NCBI GenBank assembly: GCA_027487845.1 | Contig: JAIYCV010000051.1 | Coordinates: forward strand, 1-64,000 | DNA: 64,000 nucleotides | Reading direction: 5' to 3' | Source of the DNA: Flammeovirgaceae bacterium | GTDB lineage: Bacteria > Bacteroidota > Bacteroidia > Cytophagales > Cyclobacteriaceae | Shown here: positions 50,781 to 59,812 of the stretch, piece by piece | Numbering within the stretch: the stretch's first letter is position 1 | Layout of the letters: the number at the start of each line of letters is the position of its first letter | Position numbers and translations under genes: made by a program | The notes under the pieces: model-generated | What the model was told of the DNA's origin: nothing | Databases searched by the model: none | What the model saw: only the letters and a program-made list of their open reading frames with translations

Positions 50781-53318
50781 TTAGAAGGGAGGCTCATCGT
50801 CTGGCCTAGTTGGTGGCAACGGAGACGGTTTGTCGGTAAAGCTATTAAGTCTGCTCTCTTTGGTGATCATACCTGAGAATGGATTGTCATTTGTCGGGCG
50901 ATCGTCTAAGTCTGCAAACTTTGTATACTTGCCTATAAATTTGAGCTTGGCTGTATCAAGTGATCCGTTTCTGTGTTTGGCTATTATAACTTCGGCTGTG
51001 CCTTGAGTTGGCATGCCGTCTTCGTCTTGATCAATTTTGTAATATTCAGGGCGATACAAAAACATTACAATGTCTGCGTCTTGTTCGATAGAACCTGATT
51101 CACGCAAGTCGGAAAGCTGAGGTCGCTTGTCCCCGCCTCTGGTCTCCACCCCACGGCTTAGCTGAGAAAGTGCTATAACAGGCACGTTCAATTCTTTGGC
51201 TACTCCTTTCAAAGCGCGCGAAATGGAGGCAATTTCTTGTTCGCGATTACCCGTTGCTTCCCCCTTCATCAATTGCAAATAGTCTATTACGACTAACTGA
51301 ATGTTGTGCTCTGCTTTTAGTCGCCTGCATTTTGCCCGAAACTCTAAAATAGAAAGCCCGGGTGTATCATCAATAAAAATAGGGGCGGAAGATAAACGGT
51401 TTGTTTTATGAACTAACTGAGTCCATTCGTGATCAAGTAGGTTTCCTTTCTTTATTTTTTCGGATTCCAATTCCGCTTCCGCGGAGATCAGGCGATTCAC
51501 CAACTGAAGTGACGCCATCTCTAGCGAGAATATCGCCACCGCATGATTAAAGTCAACCGCTGCGTTTCGCAAAGCAGAAACAACGAATGCCGTATTGTGG
51601 GTGACCGTCATATCTTCCAATAAAAAAAGACGGTTGCCATCTATTTCAAAACCGTAGTAATCATCTTCTTTGTCAAACTCTACGGTAATTCCTGTATGAC
51701 GCCAATCTATTTCAGAATTTCGTTGCCTTGCCTTTTTTCGTTCAATTCGGGTCGGTATTTTATCCAAATCGCCACTGATACGTACTCGGTAAACATCGGC
51801 CTCAAAACCGCGCTCCGCAAGCGTTGCCTTCTTGGTTCGCAACGAAGTTTTAAATCCTAATGTATCGCATAAAAATTTGATTTGAGCGGCCAATTCCTCC
51901 CGCTTTTGAGTAATCTCAAAAACATGGTTTTCATTGTCGTAATGACCATCCGAATCAATCAAGCCCGCTAAAAGTAAAAGTCGGTTGGATCTTGAGTTTA
52001 CTAGGTAATGCTGTGGAATGTGTTTGTTCTCTAGCAAATCCATTTCTCGCAGCAAACCCTGGATAGAGAATGAGTCTTGCTTGCCTTGAAATCCCTTCGT
52101 TATACCATAACTGTTCGTTTTACCTGCTTGCTCGTATGTCACTAATTCGAGCTGAAGATCACCCGCATAGCCGCTTAAATAATCAACTACCTCTTTGTCA
52201 GTATTCGTTATCCTTGAACTGTAGGAATGGCCATCACCAAGCCAAAGACCCAAAAAATAGGGTTCAACAGATAGTGATTTCTCTTCGAATTCAATTGCTA
52301 CTTTGTATCCTTTGTAATTTGACTTAAACTTCGGGGATTTGGTTAGGTAATCGCGTAGTTCGATATTGAGAACCTGACCATGTTCATGACCACCCTCTTT
52401 CCTGCTTCGCTTGAGTGACAAGATGTGAGATTCGTTTACGCGATAAGAGATTCCGTGATTTTGGTGAACCCAGTACATATTCTCCCTGCCACGCGCAATG
52501 GATAACACTTTCCGCTGTGTTGAATCGTCACCCATCAATAACTCGCCTTCCAAAACCTCCTCTACTTTCCTTAGCGAACCATCAAACATTAATACCTTTG
52601 TGCCCTTGCCTAGGCATTTACCCATACCCGGCCTGGCGGCTATAATTACTAAATCCGATTTCTGCCAGCCAGAGGTAATTCTATCCAATCTTGAAAAACC
52701 ACTCGGTATTCCAGTTAGGCCATCTTTGTGATTCTTTTTCTCTTGGAGCTCTTTTATGGCCATGAACATCAACGACTTCATACTGTCGTAGTTCTTGCGA
52801 AGGTTCGCGTCTGAGATTTTAAATATGGATTGCTCCGTTTTATCGAGTAGTTCGAAAACATCGGTTGTATCCTCGTACGCATCTTGATGAACCTGAGAGG
52901 CGATTTGGATTAGATCACGCTTAATGGCCATTTCAATAATGATACGGGCATGGTACTCAATGTTAGCGGCTGAACTCACTTTCGAGGTAAGTTCGGCTAT
53001 ATAATAAGCTCCCCCTACAATCTCCAGCTTTCCATTCTTACGCAACTGAGCCACCACCGTGCGCATGTCTACCGGATCGGAAGCTGAAAACAAATCGATT
53101 ATGGAGGTGTATATTTCTTTGTGCTGCTCTGAATAGAAATGGTCGGGACGTAAAAACTCAATAACAGCAGTAAGTGCATTTTTTTCCAACATCAAAGCAC
53201 CTAAAACAGCTTCTTCCAGATCAAGCACCTGAGGAGGCACTTTTCCCAAGCTTTCGGAAATATCCCGAACAAACTTAGTTGATTTGCCTGCTCTAGATGC
53301 TGTCGATCGTTGCTCCAT
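50781..53318 (-). CDS. dnaB: Replicative DNA helicase DnaB interrupted by an intein
   Basis: 845 residues in all; removing 341 intein residues leaves 504, the normal DnaB length. The N-terminal domain (PPQVLDLEEAVLGALML) and the linker helix precede the RecA-like motor. Its Walker A sequence is split as ARPGMGK then TAFVVSALRNAA by the intein. Walker B and later motifs (LVVIDYLQLM, ALSQLSRGVETR, DLRESGSIEQDADIV) are intact, so the spliced product should be functional. A -7 element lies upstream. The C-terminus is Pro-rich. Confidence 0.95.
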   Translation of the reverse strand: MEQRSTASRAGKSTKFVRDISESLGKVPPQVLDLEEAVLGALMLEKNALTAVIEFLRPDHFYSEQHKEIYTSIIDLFSASDPVDMRTVVAQLRKNGKLEIVGGAYYIAELTSKVSSAANIEYHARIIIEMAIKRDLIQIASQVHQDAYEDTTDVFELLDKTEQSIFKISDANLRKNYDSMKSLMFMAIKELQEKKNHKDGLTGIPSGFSRLDRITSGWQKSDLVIIAARPGMGKCLGKGTKVLMFDGSLRKVEEVLEGELLMGDDSTQRKVLSIARGRENMYWVHQNHGISYRVNESHILSLKRSRKEGGHEHGQVLNIELRDYLTKSPKFKSNYKGYKVAIEFEEKSLSVEPYFLGLWLGDGHSYSSRITNTDKEVVDYLSGYAGDLQLELVTYEQAGKTNSYGITKGFQGKQDSFSIQGLLREMDLLENKHIPQHYLVNSRSNRLLLLAGLIDSDGHYDNENHVFEITQKREELAAQIKFLCDTLGFKTSLRTKKATLAERGFEADVYRVRISGDLDKIPTRIERKKARQRNSEIDWRHTGITVEFDKEDDYYGFEIDGNRLFLLEDMTVTHNTAFVVSALRNAAVDFNHAVAIFSLEMASLQLVNRLISAEAELESEKIKKGNLLDHEWTQLVHKTNRLSSAPIFIDDTPGLSILEFRAKCRRLKAEHNIQLVVIDYLQLMKGEATGNREQEIASISRALKGVAKELNVPVIALSQLSRGVETRGGDKRPQLSDLRESGSIEQDADIVMFLYRPEYYKIDQDEDGMPTQGTAEVIIAKHRNGSLDTAKLKFIGKYTKFADLDDRPTNDNPFSGMITKESRLNSFTDKPSPLPPTRPDDEPPF
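51594..52616 (-). mobile_element. DnaB intein (341 residues) with LAGLIDADG endonuclease
   Basis: The element begins with Cys235 of the precursor (CLGKGTKVLMFDG) directly after GMGK of the P-loop and ends ...MTVTHN before Thr. Cys1, the penultimate His, the terminal Asn and the +1 Thr suit protein splicing. Block B contains VNESH, where the common Thr is replaced by Asn. Between the splicing blocks are two endonuclease motifs, LGLWLGDGH and LAGLIDSDGH, each with its acidic residue, so the homing endonuclease looks active. Insertion into the P-loop is a recognised DnaB intein site. The host reading frame is uninterrupted. Confidence 0.92.
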
Positions 53319-53360
53319 TACAAAGTGGTTGTTGGGTTGCGTTTTTTAATTTAAGGAATG

Positions 53361-53368
53361 CAAACGTA
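53361..53368 (-). promoter_or_regulatory. -7 promoter element for dnaB (TACGTTTG)
   Basis: The minus strand reads TACGTTTG, 42 bases before the dnaB ATG. A possible TTG lies 14 bases upstream, shorter than the usual 19, so the -33 part is unsure. Confidence 0.4.
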
Positions 53369-53475
53369 GTGTTGTGCCCAAACAAGTATTAGACAATCAA
53401 TCCACATTGAAATGTTTATAAATTTATCTTTCTCATAACAATATTTTACTTTTAGATAATTACTTTAGCCGATAT

Positions 53476-54078
53476 ATGAATGAAAATACACTTACAACCT
53501 TCGAATTTATTTTTTCAAAAAATGAAGATAAACAACGTCTCGCCTTCGTTGGCGAACACGCCAACACCCTGTTTGAAATGGTGAAGCACGTGTTAAATCA
53601 GTACAATAAGAAAGCCGACTATATTGCTGAAAATGAGCTATCTAATTTTCAATCATTGAACTTTACCAATGCCCCATTAATAATTCTTAGCCAACCCAAA
53701 TCCACTGCCAACCTTGTTGCATTTAAGCCACATCTTATGGTGGTTACAAATGTTTTGGAAAAAAATGAAGCAATGGCCATTTCAACGATTGCCGATAGTC
53801 TACCTAAAAGTGGAATTTTAATTGTGGACGATCGCGACTCGCTTGCTACCATAGCTAAGAAAGAACGCACCGATGTATTAACTATCAGTTTCAAGAACTA
53901 TACTCATACAACTGATGGTGAAATAGTTACTCTTGTGACAAGCACAAACGAAAAATTCCCAATAAAAATCTCTGGTGAAGAGAATCTTCGATGCATCGCA
54001 GCAGCTAAAGAAACATTAAAAAGAATAGGCATTTCTTCAGGGCAATTCTATCGTGCTATTGCTACCTTCGCACAATAA
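53476..54078 (+). CDS. Mur-ligase-like protein without P-loop
   Basis: A 200-residue cytoplasmic protein. Segments such as LMVVTNVLEKNEAMAISTI and SGILIVDDRDSLATIAKKE are reminiscent of the central domain of Mur ligases (Mpl/MurC type), and similar Bacteroidota proteins are sometimes labelled peptidoglycan synthetase. The ATP-binding GT/SxGKT loop of true Mur ligases is missing, so it is unlikely to be a ligase by itself. The assignment is tentative. Confidence 0.55.
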   Translation: MNENTLTTFEFIFSKNEDKQRLAFVGEHANTLFEMVKHVLNQYNKKADYIAENELSNFQSLNFTNAPLIILSQPKSTANLVAFKPHLMVVTNVLEKNEAMAISTIADSLPKSGILIVDDRDSLATIAKKERTDVLTISFKNYTHTTDGEIVTLVTSTNEKFPIKISGEENLRCIAAAKETLKRIGISSGQFYRAIATFAQ

Positions 54079-54131
54079 AATTCAAAGTTCAATATTCTTC
54101 AATATTCCAAATTAAAGATTGGCGAACTATT

Positions 54132-54139
54132 TAATTTTG
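54132..54139 (+). promoter_or_regulatory. -7 promoter element before the exonuclease gene (TAATTTTG)
   Basis: Exact TAnnTTTG match 28 bases before the ATG at 54168. The surrounding sequence is very AT-rich, which raises the chance of a coincidental match. Confidence 0.35.
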
Positions 54140-54167
54140 AATTTAGATATTGAATTTTAAACTAATT

Positions 54168-54974
54168 ATGAAGCTCAATCTGAGAGTACCTCTTTGTTTT
54201 TTTGACCTCGAAACCACAGGCACAAACACTACAACAGACCGAATTGTTGAAATTGCTGTGATCAAGCTGATGCCCAATGGCGAGCGTCTTACCAAGAAAG
54301 ATGTGCTGAATCCCACCATCCCCATACCGATAGAATCTGCTCTCATTCATGGGATTTACGATGGCGATGTAAAAGATAAGCCGACTTTCAAAGATGTTGC
54401 GAAAGACTATCAAAAGTTTTTTGAAGGAGCTGACCTTTCTGGATTCAATATTTTAAAATTTGATGTGCCCGTGTTAGTCGAGGAATTTCTGCGTGTAGGA
54501 ATGGATTTTGACTACAGCCGAAAAAAAATAGTAGATGTGCAGAAGATTTACCATCTCATGGAAAAGAGAAACCTTTCGGCAGCCTATAAATTTTATTGTG
54601 ATAAAACACTCGAAGATTCTCACACTGCCGAAGCGGATACCCACGCAACGCTTGAAGTATTATTGGCACAAGTTGAAAGGTATGAAAACCAACAAGCGGT
54701 TGACGGGCTAGGTCACCCACTAGGCACTATTCAAGGTAACGTAGAGTCGCTTCATAATTTAACTTCGTCTGAAAGTGTTGATCTGGCAGGCCGGATGGTG
54801 CGAAATGACAAAGGGGAAGCTGTTTTTAATTTCGGCAAGCATAGGTTAAAGCCAGTGCTTGAGGTACTTAAGCAAGAGCCATCGTACTATGATTGGATGA
54901 TGAAAGGTGATTTTGCGCTCGACACGAAAAGAAAATTGACCGAGATAAAATTGAGTGGGTTTAATAGTAGATAG
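54168..54974 (+). CDS. DnaQ-like 3'-5' exonuclease (DEDDh)
   Basis: A 268-residue exonuclease of the DnaQ/DEDDh class. The first motif is FFDLETTGTNT (Asp and Glu), the second is SGFNILKFDVPVLVEEF (Asp) and the third is DSHTAEADTHAT (His and Asp), giving all five catalytic residues. The C-terminal third (VFNFGKHRLKPVLEVLKQEPSYY) is an additional helical domain. I use the ATG at 54168; a TTG six codons earlier (54150) is possible. Such enzymes proofread or degrade DNA or RNA. Confidence 0.87.
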   Translation: MKLNLRVPLCFFDLETTGTNTTTDRIVEIAVIKLMPNGERLTKKDVLNPTIPIPIESALIHGIYDGDVKDKPTFKDVAKDYQKFFEGADLSGFNILKFDVPVLVEEFLRVGMDFDYSRKKIVDVQKIYHLMEKRNLSAAYKFYCDKTLEDSHTAEADTHATLEVLLAQVERYENQQAVDGLGHPLGTIQGNVESLHNLTSSESVDLAGRMVRNDKGEAVFNFGKHRLKPVLEVLKQEPSYYDWMMKGDFALDTKRKLTEIKLSGFNSR

Positions 54975-55020
54975 CTGCAAGCTATCGGCTAAACGCCACA
55001 AGCCAGGCAGAGATGCCCAA

Positions 55021-55051
55021 CGACTTGAAGCCTGAAGCTTGCGACTTGAAG
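55021..55051 (+). repeat. Short direct repeat in the convergent intergenic region
   Basis: CGACTTGAAG occurs at 55021-55030 and again at 55042-55051, 21 bases apart, inside a GC-richer patch (about 54975-55060) full of AAGC/GCTT words. It looks like a small interspersed repeat rather than a gene. Confidence 0.4.
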
Positions 55052-55086
55052 TTGCCTATAAAATGAAGATACTTTCAATATTGAAA

Positions 55087-55875
55087 TCAAACTTCCTTCC
55101 AAGTATGATCTGCCAGCAGCTGAATAGCTGAGATAAAACTTTTATAAGGAGTCTTCCGTCCCCACTCTTTAGGCCCAATCATAGAAACTAAATAAGCCCC
55201 GTCCTCTTTCTCGTAGAGGTAGTAGATTTTACCAATCACGGGTGCAAAACTTAATTTAGCATCGTAAATCAGCATAGAGAGTTCCTTCCTTTTTTGAATT
55301 TCTTTCGCTTGTATAGCCAGTAGCTCAATTTGCTGGCGTATTTGGGTAAGCTGCATATTTGTTTGCTCTTCCATCGCGCTAAGCGCCTGATGTTTAATTA
55401 TACCCTCTTCGTTTGGTTTTATAACAGCACCCGCCACGGAGGCTGAGTAGGGCAAAACGCTCAATTGCTTATGATAGATTTCTGTATTTACGATCTCACT
55501 GTCGTCATCGTTAAATCTCTTTTGGGTGACTTTCAGATATCCTTTGGGAGTGATGTCGTGAATTACTTGAAGGATAAGTTTTTTATTTTTTACAAAATTG
55601 GTTTCAAAATGGGCAGAGTCGACCAATTTTACACTCGCAAAATCGGCTACCTCTTTGTTTTCAAATGCATGCTCGCCTCCATCCATCAAAACGGCATAGT
55701 TGGATGAAAATGCCTGATCTTCAAGGGAAACCCAATTCATGCTCACGGCAATTTCCTTTCCCGTTCCGCTCAATTCAATTTTGTAGATTCCAGATTTAGG
55801 TCTGTTCCCAAATTCATAAGTCCCCTTTTCGGGGAAAAGTTGCCACGCGGCCAAAAAATTGTATACCTCTACCAT
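55087..55875 (-). CDS. DUF2452 (C1orf50-like) protein with an extra N-terminal domain
   Basis: A 262-residue cytoplasmic protein. Residues from about 155 to the end match the DUF2452 family, whose eukaryotic member is C1orf50: a helical region (EEQTNMQLTQIRQQIELLAIQ) and the closing segment GKIYYLYEKEDGAYLVS followed by GPKEWG and DHTWKEV. Residues 1-150 form a separate beta-rich domain (GTYEFGNRPKSGIYKIEL, KGYLKVTQKRFNDDD), which I do not recognise. Function unknown. The gene converges on the exonuclease gene. Confidence 0.8.
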   Translation of the reverse strand: MVEVYNFLAAWQLFPEKGTYEFGNRPKSGIYKIELSGTGKEIAVSMNWVSLEDQAFSSNYAVLMDGGEHAFENKEVADFASVKLVDSAHFETNFVKNKKLILQVIHDITPKGYLKVTQKRFNDDDSEIVNTEIYHKQLSVLPYSASVAGAVIKPNEEGIIKHQALSAMEEQTNMQLTQIRQQIELLAIQAKEIQKRKELSMLIYDAKLSFAPVIGKIYYLYEKEDGAYLVSMIGPKEWGRKTPYKSFISAIQLLADHTWKEV

Positions 55876-55990
55876 ATCAATTGTTATAGATTATTCATAA
55901 CGCAAGTAGGTCATTTATGTTAAAATGAATTTACTTTGCAGTATATCATTTGAATTAGTAGCTTAGCACTTCAACCGAACAACAAAACTT

Positions 55991-58579
55991 ATGGCATTTG
56001 ACTTAGACATGATCAAAGCTTTGTATGCAGCTATTCCTGGCCGCATTGCCAAAGCAAGAAAGGTGGTGGGTACACCCCTTACTCTTTCCGAGAAAATTCT
56101 CTACTCACACCTTCATACCGACCAAGCACTGGTTGCTTTTCAGCGTGGCAAATCATATGTGGATTTCGCCCCTGATCGTGTGGCGATGCAAGATGCTACG
56201 GCTCAAATGGCGTTGCTCCAATTTATGTCTGGTGGCATTCCAAAAGTATTGGTTCCGTCTACGGTGCATTGCGATCACTTGATCTTAGCAAAAGACGGTG
56301 CGAAAAAAGATTTAAAAGATTCAATTACAGCAAGTGGCGAAGTTTTTAATTTTCTAGAGTCTGTTTCAAATAAATACGGTATTGGCTTCTGGAAACCGGG
56401 TGCGGGTATTATCCATCAGGTGGTGCTTGAGAATTATGGATTTCCAGGTGGGATGATGATCGGTACCGATTCGCACACAGTAAACGCTGGTGGCCTTGGG
56501 ATGCTGGCGATTGGTGTGGGGGGCGCAGATGCTGTTGACGTTATGTCGGGGATGGCGTGGGAACTAAAGTTCCCCAAACTTATCGGTGTAAAACTTACCG
56601 GAAAATTGAGCGGGTGGACCTCCGCCAAAGACGTGATTTTGAAAGTAGCTGGAATTTTAACCGTAAAAGGTGGCACGGGTGCTATTGTCGAATATTTTGG
56701 GCCAGGTGCTCAAACTCTTTCTTGCACAGGAAAGGGAACTATTTGTAACATGGGTGCAGAGATAGGTGCTACCACCTCCACTTTTGGTTACGACCAAAAA
56801 ATGGCCGACTACTTAATTAGCACCGGCCGCGCAGATGTAGCCAAACTTGCCGACAAAATTAAAGACCATTTAACAGGCGATGAAGAAGTTTATTTGCACC
56901 CGGATAAATACTTCGATCAGGTAATTGAGATCGACTTAGATACTTTGGAGCCTTATGTGAACGGGCCTTTTACTCCTGATCGCGCGATTCCAATTAGCCA
57001 ATTTGCGAGTGAAGTTAGGGCAAACCAATGGCCAGAGAAATTAGAAGTAGGTTTGATTGGTTCTTGTACTAACTCGTCATACGAAGATATTTCACGTTCC
57101 GCCTCCTTAGCAAAACAAGCTGTAGACAAGAAGTTAAAAGCAAAGGCAGAATTCACTATTACACCAGGTTCAGAACAAGTTCGATTTACCGTTGAGCGTG
57201 ATGGATACTTGGCCACATTCGGTAAGATGGGTGGCGTTGTACTGGCAAATGCGTGTGGCCCCTGCATTGGCCAATGGTCACGGCATACGGACGATCCTAA
57301 CAGGAAGAACTCTATCATAACTTCATTTAACAGAAATTTCGCAAAACGCAATGACGGAAACCCAAATACACACGCATTTGTGGCGTCTCCTGAGATTACA
57401 ACTGCATTTGCTATTGCAGGTGATTTGACTTTCAATCCGTTAACCGATACACTTACAAACGAAGAAGGCCAACAAGTAAAACTGGATGAGCCGAAAGGCG
57501 CAGAAGCACCACCAAAAGGTTACGCAGTGAAGGATGCAGGCTTTATTGCTCCTGCGAAAGATGGAAGTCGTGTACGTGTAAATATTGATCCAAAATCAAA
57601 ACGCTTGCAAGCACTGAGTCCATTCCCAGCCTACGATGGCAAAAATTGGAGTGGAGTGAGGTTACTAATTAAAGCAAAAGGTAAGTGTACTACAGATCAC
57701 ATTTCAATGGCAGGCCCTTGGTTGCGATTCAGAGGTCATTTAGATAATATTTCTGACAATACGCTTACAGGCGCTACTAACTTTTTTAACGAAAAGACAG
57801 ACAGTGTTAAGAGTCAATTGACAGGTGAATATGGACCAGTGCCAGCTACACAACGTGCCTACAAAGCTGCCGGTGTTGCAACCCTTGTAGTAGGAGATCA
57901 AAACTATGGTGAGGGTTCTTCGCGCGAGCATGCCGCTATGCAACCTCGCCATTTGGGTATAAAGGCAATTCTTGTAAAATCATTTGCACGTATTCATGAA
58001 ACTAATTTGAAGAAACAAGGAATGCTTGCCATCACGTTCTCAAATGAGGCAGACTATGATAAAATTCAAGAAAATGATAGCATTGACTTTGCTGATTTAG
58101 ACTCATTTGCTCCCGACAAACAATTGACTCTTGTGTTGAACCACGAGGACGGTACTCAAGATACCATCAAGGTGAATCATTCTTACAACGCTGGGCAAAT
58201 AGAATGGTTCAAGGCCGGTTCAGCATTGAATTTGATGGCTGCGAAGATTGCTAAGGCTAAGAAAAATGTAACACCTGCTAGGAAAGTGGTTGCGAAAAAA
58301 GCAACTCCTAAAAAGATCGCCAAGAAGGCGGCTCCTAAAAAAATCGTTAAAAAGGCAGCACCTAAGAAAACAGCAAAGAAGGTCGCTACTAAGAAGGTTA
58401 CGAAAAAAATAGCCTCTAAAAAAGTAGCCAAGAAGTTAGCAAAAAAGGCCGTGGCTAAAAAAGTTGTTAAAGCAGCTAAGAAAGTAGTGAAAGCTGTTAA
58501 AAAAGTAGCTAAGAAAGCCGCTCCTAAAAAGGTAGCTAAGAAGATCGCTAAAAAAGCTGCAAAAAAAGGAAGAAGATAA
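55991..58579 (+). CDS. acn: Aconitate hydratase with a histone-H1-like tail
   Basis: TCA-cycle aconitase converting citrate to isocitrate; 862 residues against about 755 for relatives. Cluster ligands are in [10 protein letters not shown] and [11 protein letters not shown], and the active-site segment is [15 protein letters not shown]. Residues 756-862 (nucleotides 58256-58576) are an added low-complexity tail of KKAAPKK, KKVAKK and KKIAKK units, with about 45 Lys among 107 residues, ending KKGRR. It looks like bacterial H1-like (HU-tail or Hc1-like) proteins and could bind nucleic acid. The frame is continuous with no shift, and a terminator follows, so it is a genuine extension. Confidence 0.95.
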   Translation: MAFDLDMIKALYAAIPGRIAKARKVVGTPLTLSEKILYSHLHTDQALVAFQRGKSYVDFAPDRVAMQDATAQMALLQFMSGGIPKVLVPSTVHCDHLILAKDGAKKDLKDSITASGEVFNFLESVSNKYGIGFWKPGAGIIHQVVLENYGFPGGMMIGTDSHTVNAGGLGMLAIGVGGADAVDVMSGMAWELKFPKLIGVKLTGKLSGWTSAKDVILKVAGILTVKGGTGAIVEYFGPGAQTLSCTGKGTICNMGAEIGATTSTFGYDQKMADYLISTGRADVAKLADKIKDHLTGDEEVYLHPDKYFDQVIEIDLDTLEPYVNGPFTPDRAIPISQFASEVRANQWPEKLEVGLIGSCTNSSYEDISRSASLAKQAVDKKLKAKAEFTITPGSEQVRFTVERDGYLATFGKMGGVVLANACGPCIGQWSRHTDDPNRKNSIITSFNRNFAKRNDGNPNTHAFVASPEITTAFAIAGDLTFNPLTDTLTNEEGQQVKLDEPKGAEAPPKGYAVKDAGFIAPAKDGSRVRVNIDPKSKRLQALSPFPAYDGKNWSGVRLLIKAKGKCTTDHISMAGPWLRFRGHLDNISDNTLTGATNFFNEKTDSVKSQLTGEYGPVPATQRAYKAAGVATLVVGDQNYGEGSSREHAAMQPRHLGIKAILVKSFARIHETNLKKQGMLAITFSNEADYDKIQENDSIDFADLDSFAPDKQLTLVLNHEDGTQDTIKVNHSYNAGQIEWFKAGSALNLMAAKIAKAKKNVTPARKVVAKKATPKKIAKKAAPKKIVKKAAPKKTAKKVATKKVTKKIASKKVAKKLAKKAVAKKVVKAAKKVVKAVKKVAKKAAPKKVAKKIAKKAAKKGRR

Positions 58580-58603
58580 GCTAGGATCTTTTGGTTGAAA
58601 GGG

Positions 58604-58639
58604 TGAGTACTGGGAGAAATCTCAGTACTCATTTTTTTT
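58604..58639. terminator. Terminator after the aconitase gene
   Basis: A 9-bp stem (58604-58612 with 58623-58631), 10-base loop and a run of eight T (58632-58639) form a classical intrinsic terminator. The convergent TPR gene ends at 58638, within the T-run, so the hairpin may serve both. Confidence 0.85.
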
Positions 58640-58958
58640 AGAGATTATCTTCTATCGATTCTAGCAAGCTTTTTAGCTCACTTAACGTTTTACCTTCTCG
58701 CGAGAGTTTTGCCTTTTCTATCCCTTTGTTAGCTATCTCAATTGCTCGGGGAAGCTCGTTTTGATTTCCAAAGAAATCTACGGCCTGATAATACGTTGGC
58801 AAATATTCTGGGAAGTCATGTAAAAGCTTTTCAAACAGCAGGGTAGCATTTTTGGGGTCATCCAGTTGATATTCTAAGGCAAGCGCATACAGGTTAAATG
58901 GATCATTGGGATTCTCCTCACAAAATTGCTCAAGAAGTTTTATTCGCTCCGCATTCAT
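58638..58958 (-). CDS. Small TPR protein
   Basis: A 106-residue cytoplasmic protein with two or three TPR units (DPFNLYALALEYQLDDPKNA, LPTYYQAVDFFGNQNELPRA) and a charged C-terminal helix. The only neighbour on its strand is intergenic sequence. It is divergent from etfB. A protein-protein interaction role is inferred. Confidence 0.82.
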   Translation of the reverse strand: MNAERIKLLEQFCEENPNDPFNLYALALEYQLDDPKNATLLFEKLLHDFPEYLPTYYQAVDFFGNQNELPRAIEIANKGIEKAKLSREGKTLSELKSLLESIEDNL

Positions 58959-59050
58959 TCATTTTCGGATTTAAATTTTTATCCTTTATCTTGAGCCAAA
59001 TTTACAATTCATTTGTTTAGCATAGTATAATTCAAATAGTTCTGATAAAT

Positions 59051-59782
59051 ATGAAAATTTTAGTTTGTATAACACACGTTCCGGATACCACCTCCAAAGT
59101 TAATTTTACGGATAATAATACCAAGTTCGACTCCATCGGTGTTCAATACATCATAGGCCCATATGATGACTATGCTTTGGCTCGGGCTATTGAATTGAAA
59201 GAGGCTACGGGCGCCTCGGTAACAGCAATCAATGTTGGCTTGGCGGAAACGGAACCAACTATTAGGAAAGCGTTGGCGATTGGCGCAGATGACGCCATCC
59301 GCGTTAACTCCGAACCTACCGATTCGTTCTTTGTAGCATCACAAATTGCAGCCCATGCACAAGGTTTTGATTTGATTTTAATGGGTAGAGAATCAATAGA
59401 TTATAATAGTGGCGTAGTTCACAGCCTAGTAGGGGAGATGCTCGGTTTACCTTCGTTTTCACCGGTGATGAAACTAGAAATAGAAGGTACAACCGTGAAG
59501 ATGTCGAGGGAAATTGAAGGGGGGAAGGAGATTCTGGAGGCCAAATTACCGTTGGTAGCAGGATGTCAGGAACCGATTGCAGAGTGGAAAATTCCCAATA
59601 TGCGTGGTATTATGTCTGCACGCACAAAGCCATTGAAAGTGGTTGATGCCGTTGCCGTTGAAAGTACGGTAAAGAGCCAAAAGTTTCAATTGCCAGCTCC
59701 CAAAGGGGCCGTCAAAATGGTTTCGGCAGATAATGTGGGCGAACTTGTTTCGCTTTTGAAAAATGAAGCTAAAGTTTTATAA
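59051..59782 (+). CDS. etfB: Electron transfer flavoprotein beta subunit
   Basis: A 243-residue EtfB, which with EtfA accepts electrons from acyl-CoA and other dehydrogenases. It begins MKILVCITHVPDTTSKV, followed by YDDYALARAIELKEATG and the AMP-binding region with LILMGRESIDYNSGVVHSLVG. The C-terminal part has the conserved PLVAGCQEPIAEW and MRGIMSARTKPLKV. etfA follows 30 bases downstream. Confidence 0.95.
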   Translation: MKILVCITHVPDTTSKVNFTDNNTKFDSIGVQYIIGPYDDYALARAIELKEATGASVTAINVGLAETEPTIRKALAIGADDAIRVNSEPTDSFFVASQIAAHAQGFDLILMGRESIDYNSGVVHSLVGEMLGLPSFSPVMKLEIEGTTVKMSREIEGGKEILEAKLPLVAGCQEPIAEWKIPNMRGIMSARTKPLKVVDAVAVESTVKSQKFQLPAPKGAVKMVSADNVGELVSLLKNEAKVL

Positions 59783-59812
59783 ATCTCGAGTTCAAAAATA
59801 AAAATCTTCGAT

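Noticed and set aside
56953-57435. 160-codon minus-strand frame inside aconitase
   Set aside because: Antisense to conserved aconitase motifs, no plausible start or domain.
58183-58632. Long antisense frame opposite the aconitase tail (149 codons)
   Set aside because: It is the mirror of the lysine/alanine repeats and gives Phe/Leu/Ala-rich low-complexity sequence; it has no start context and overlaps the terminator.
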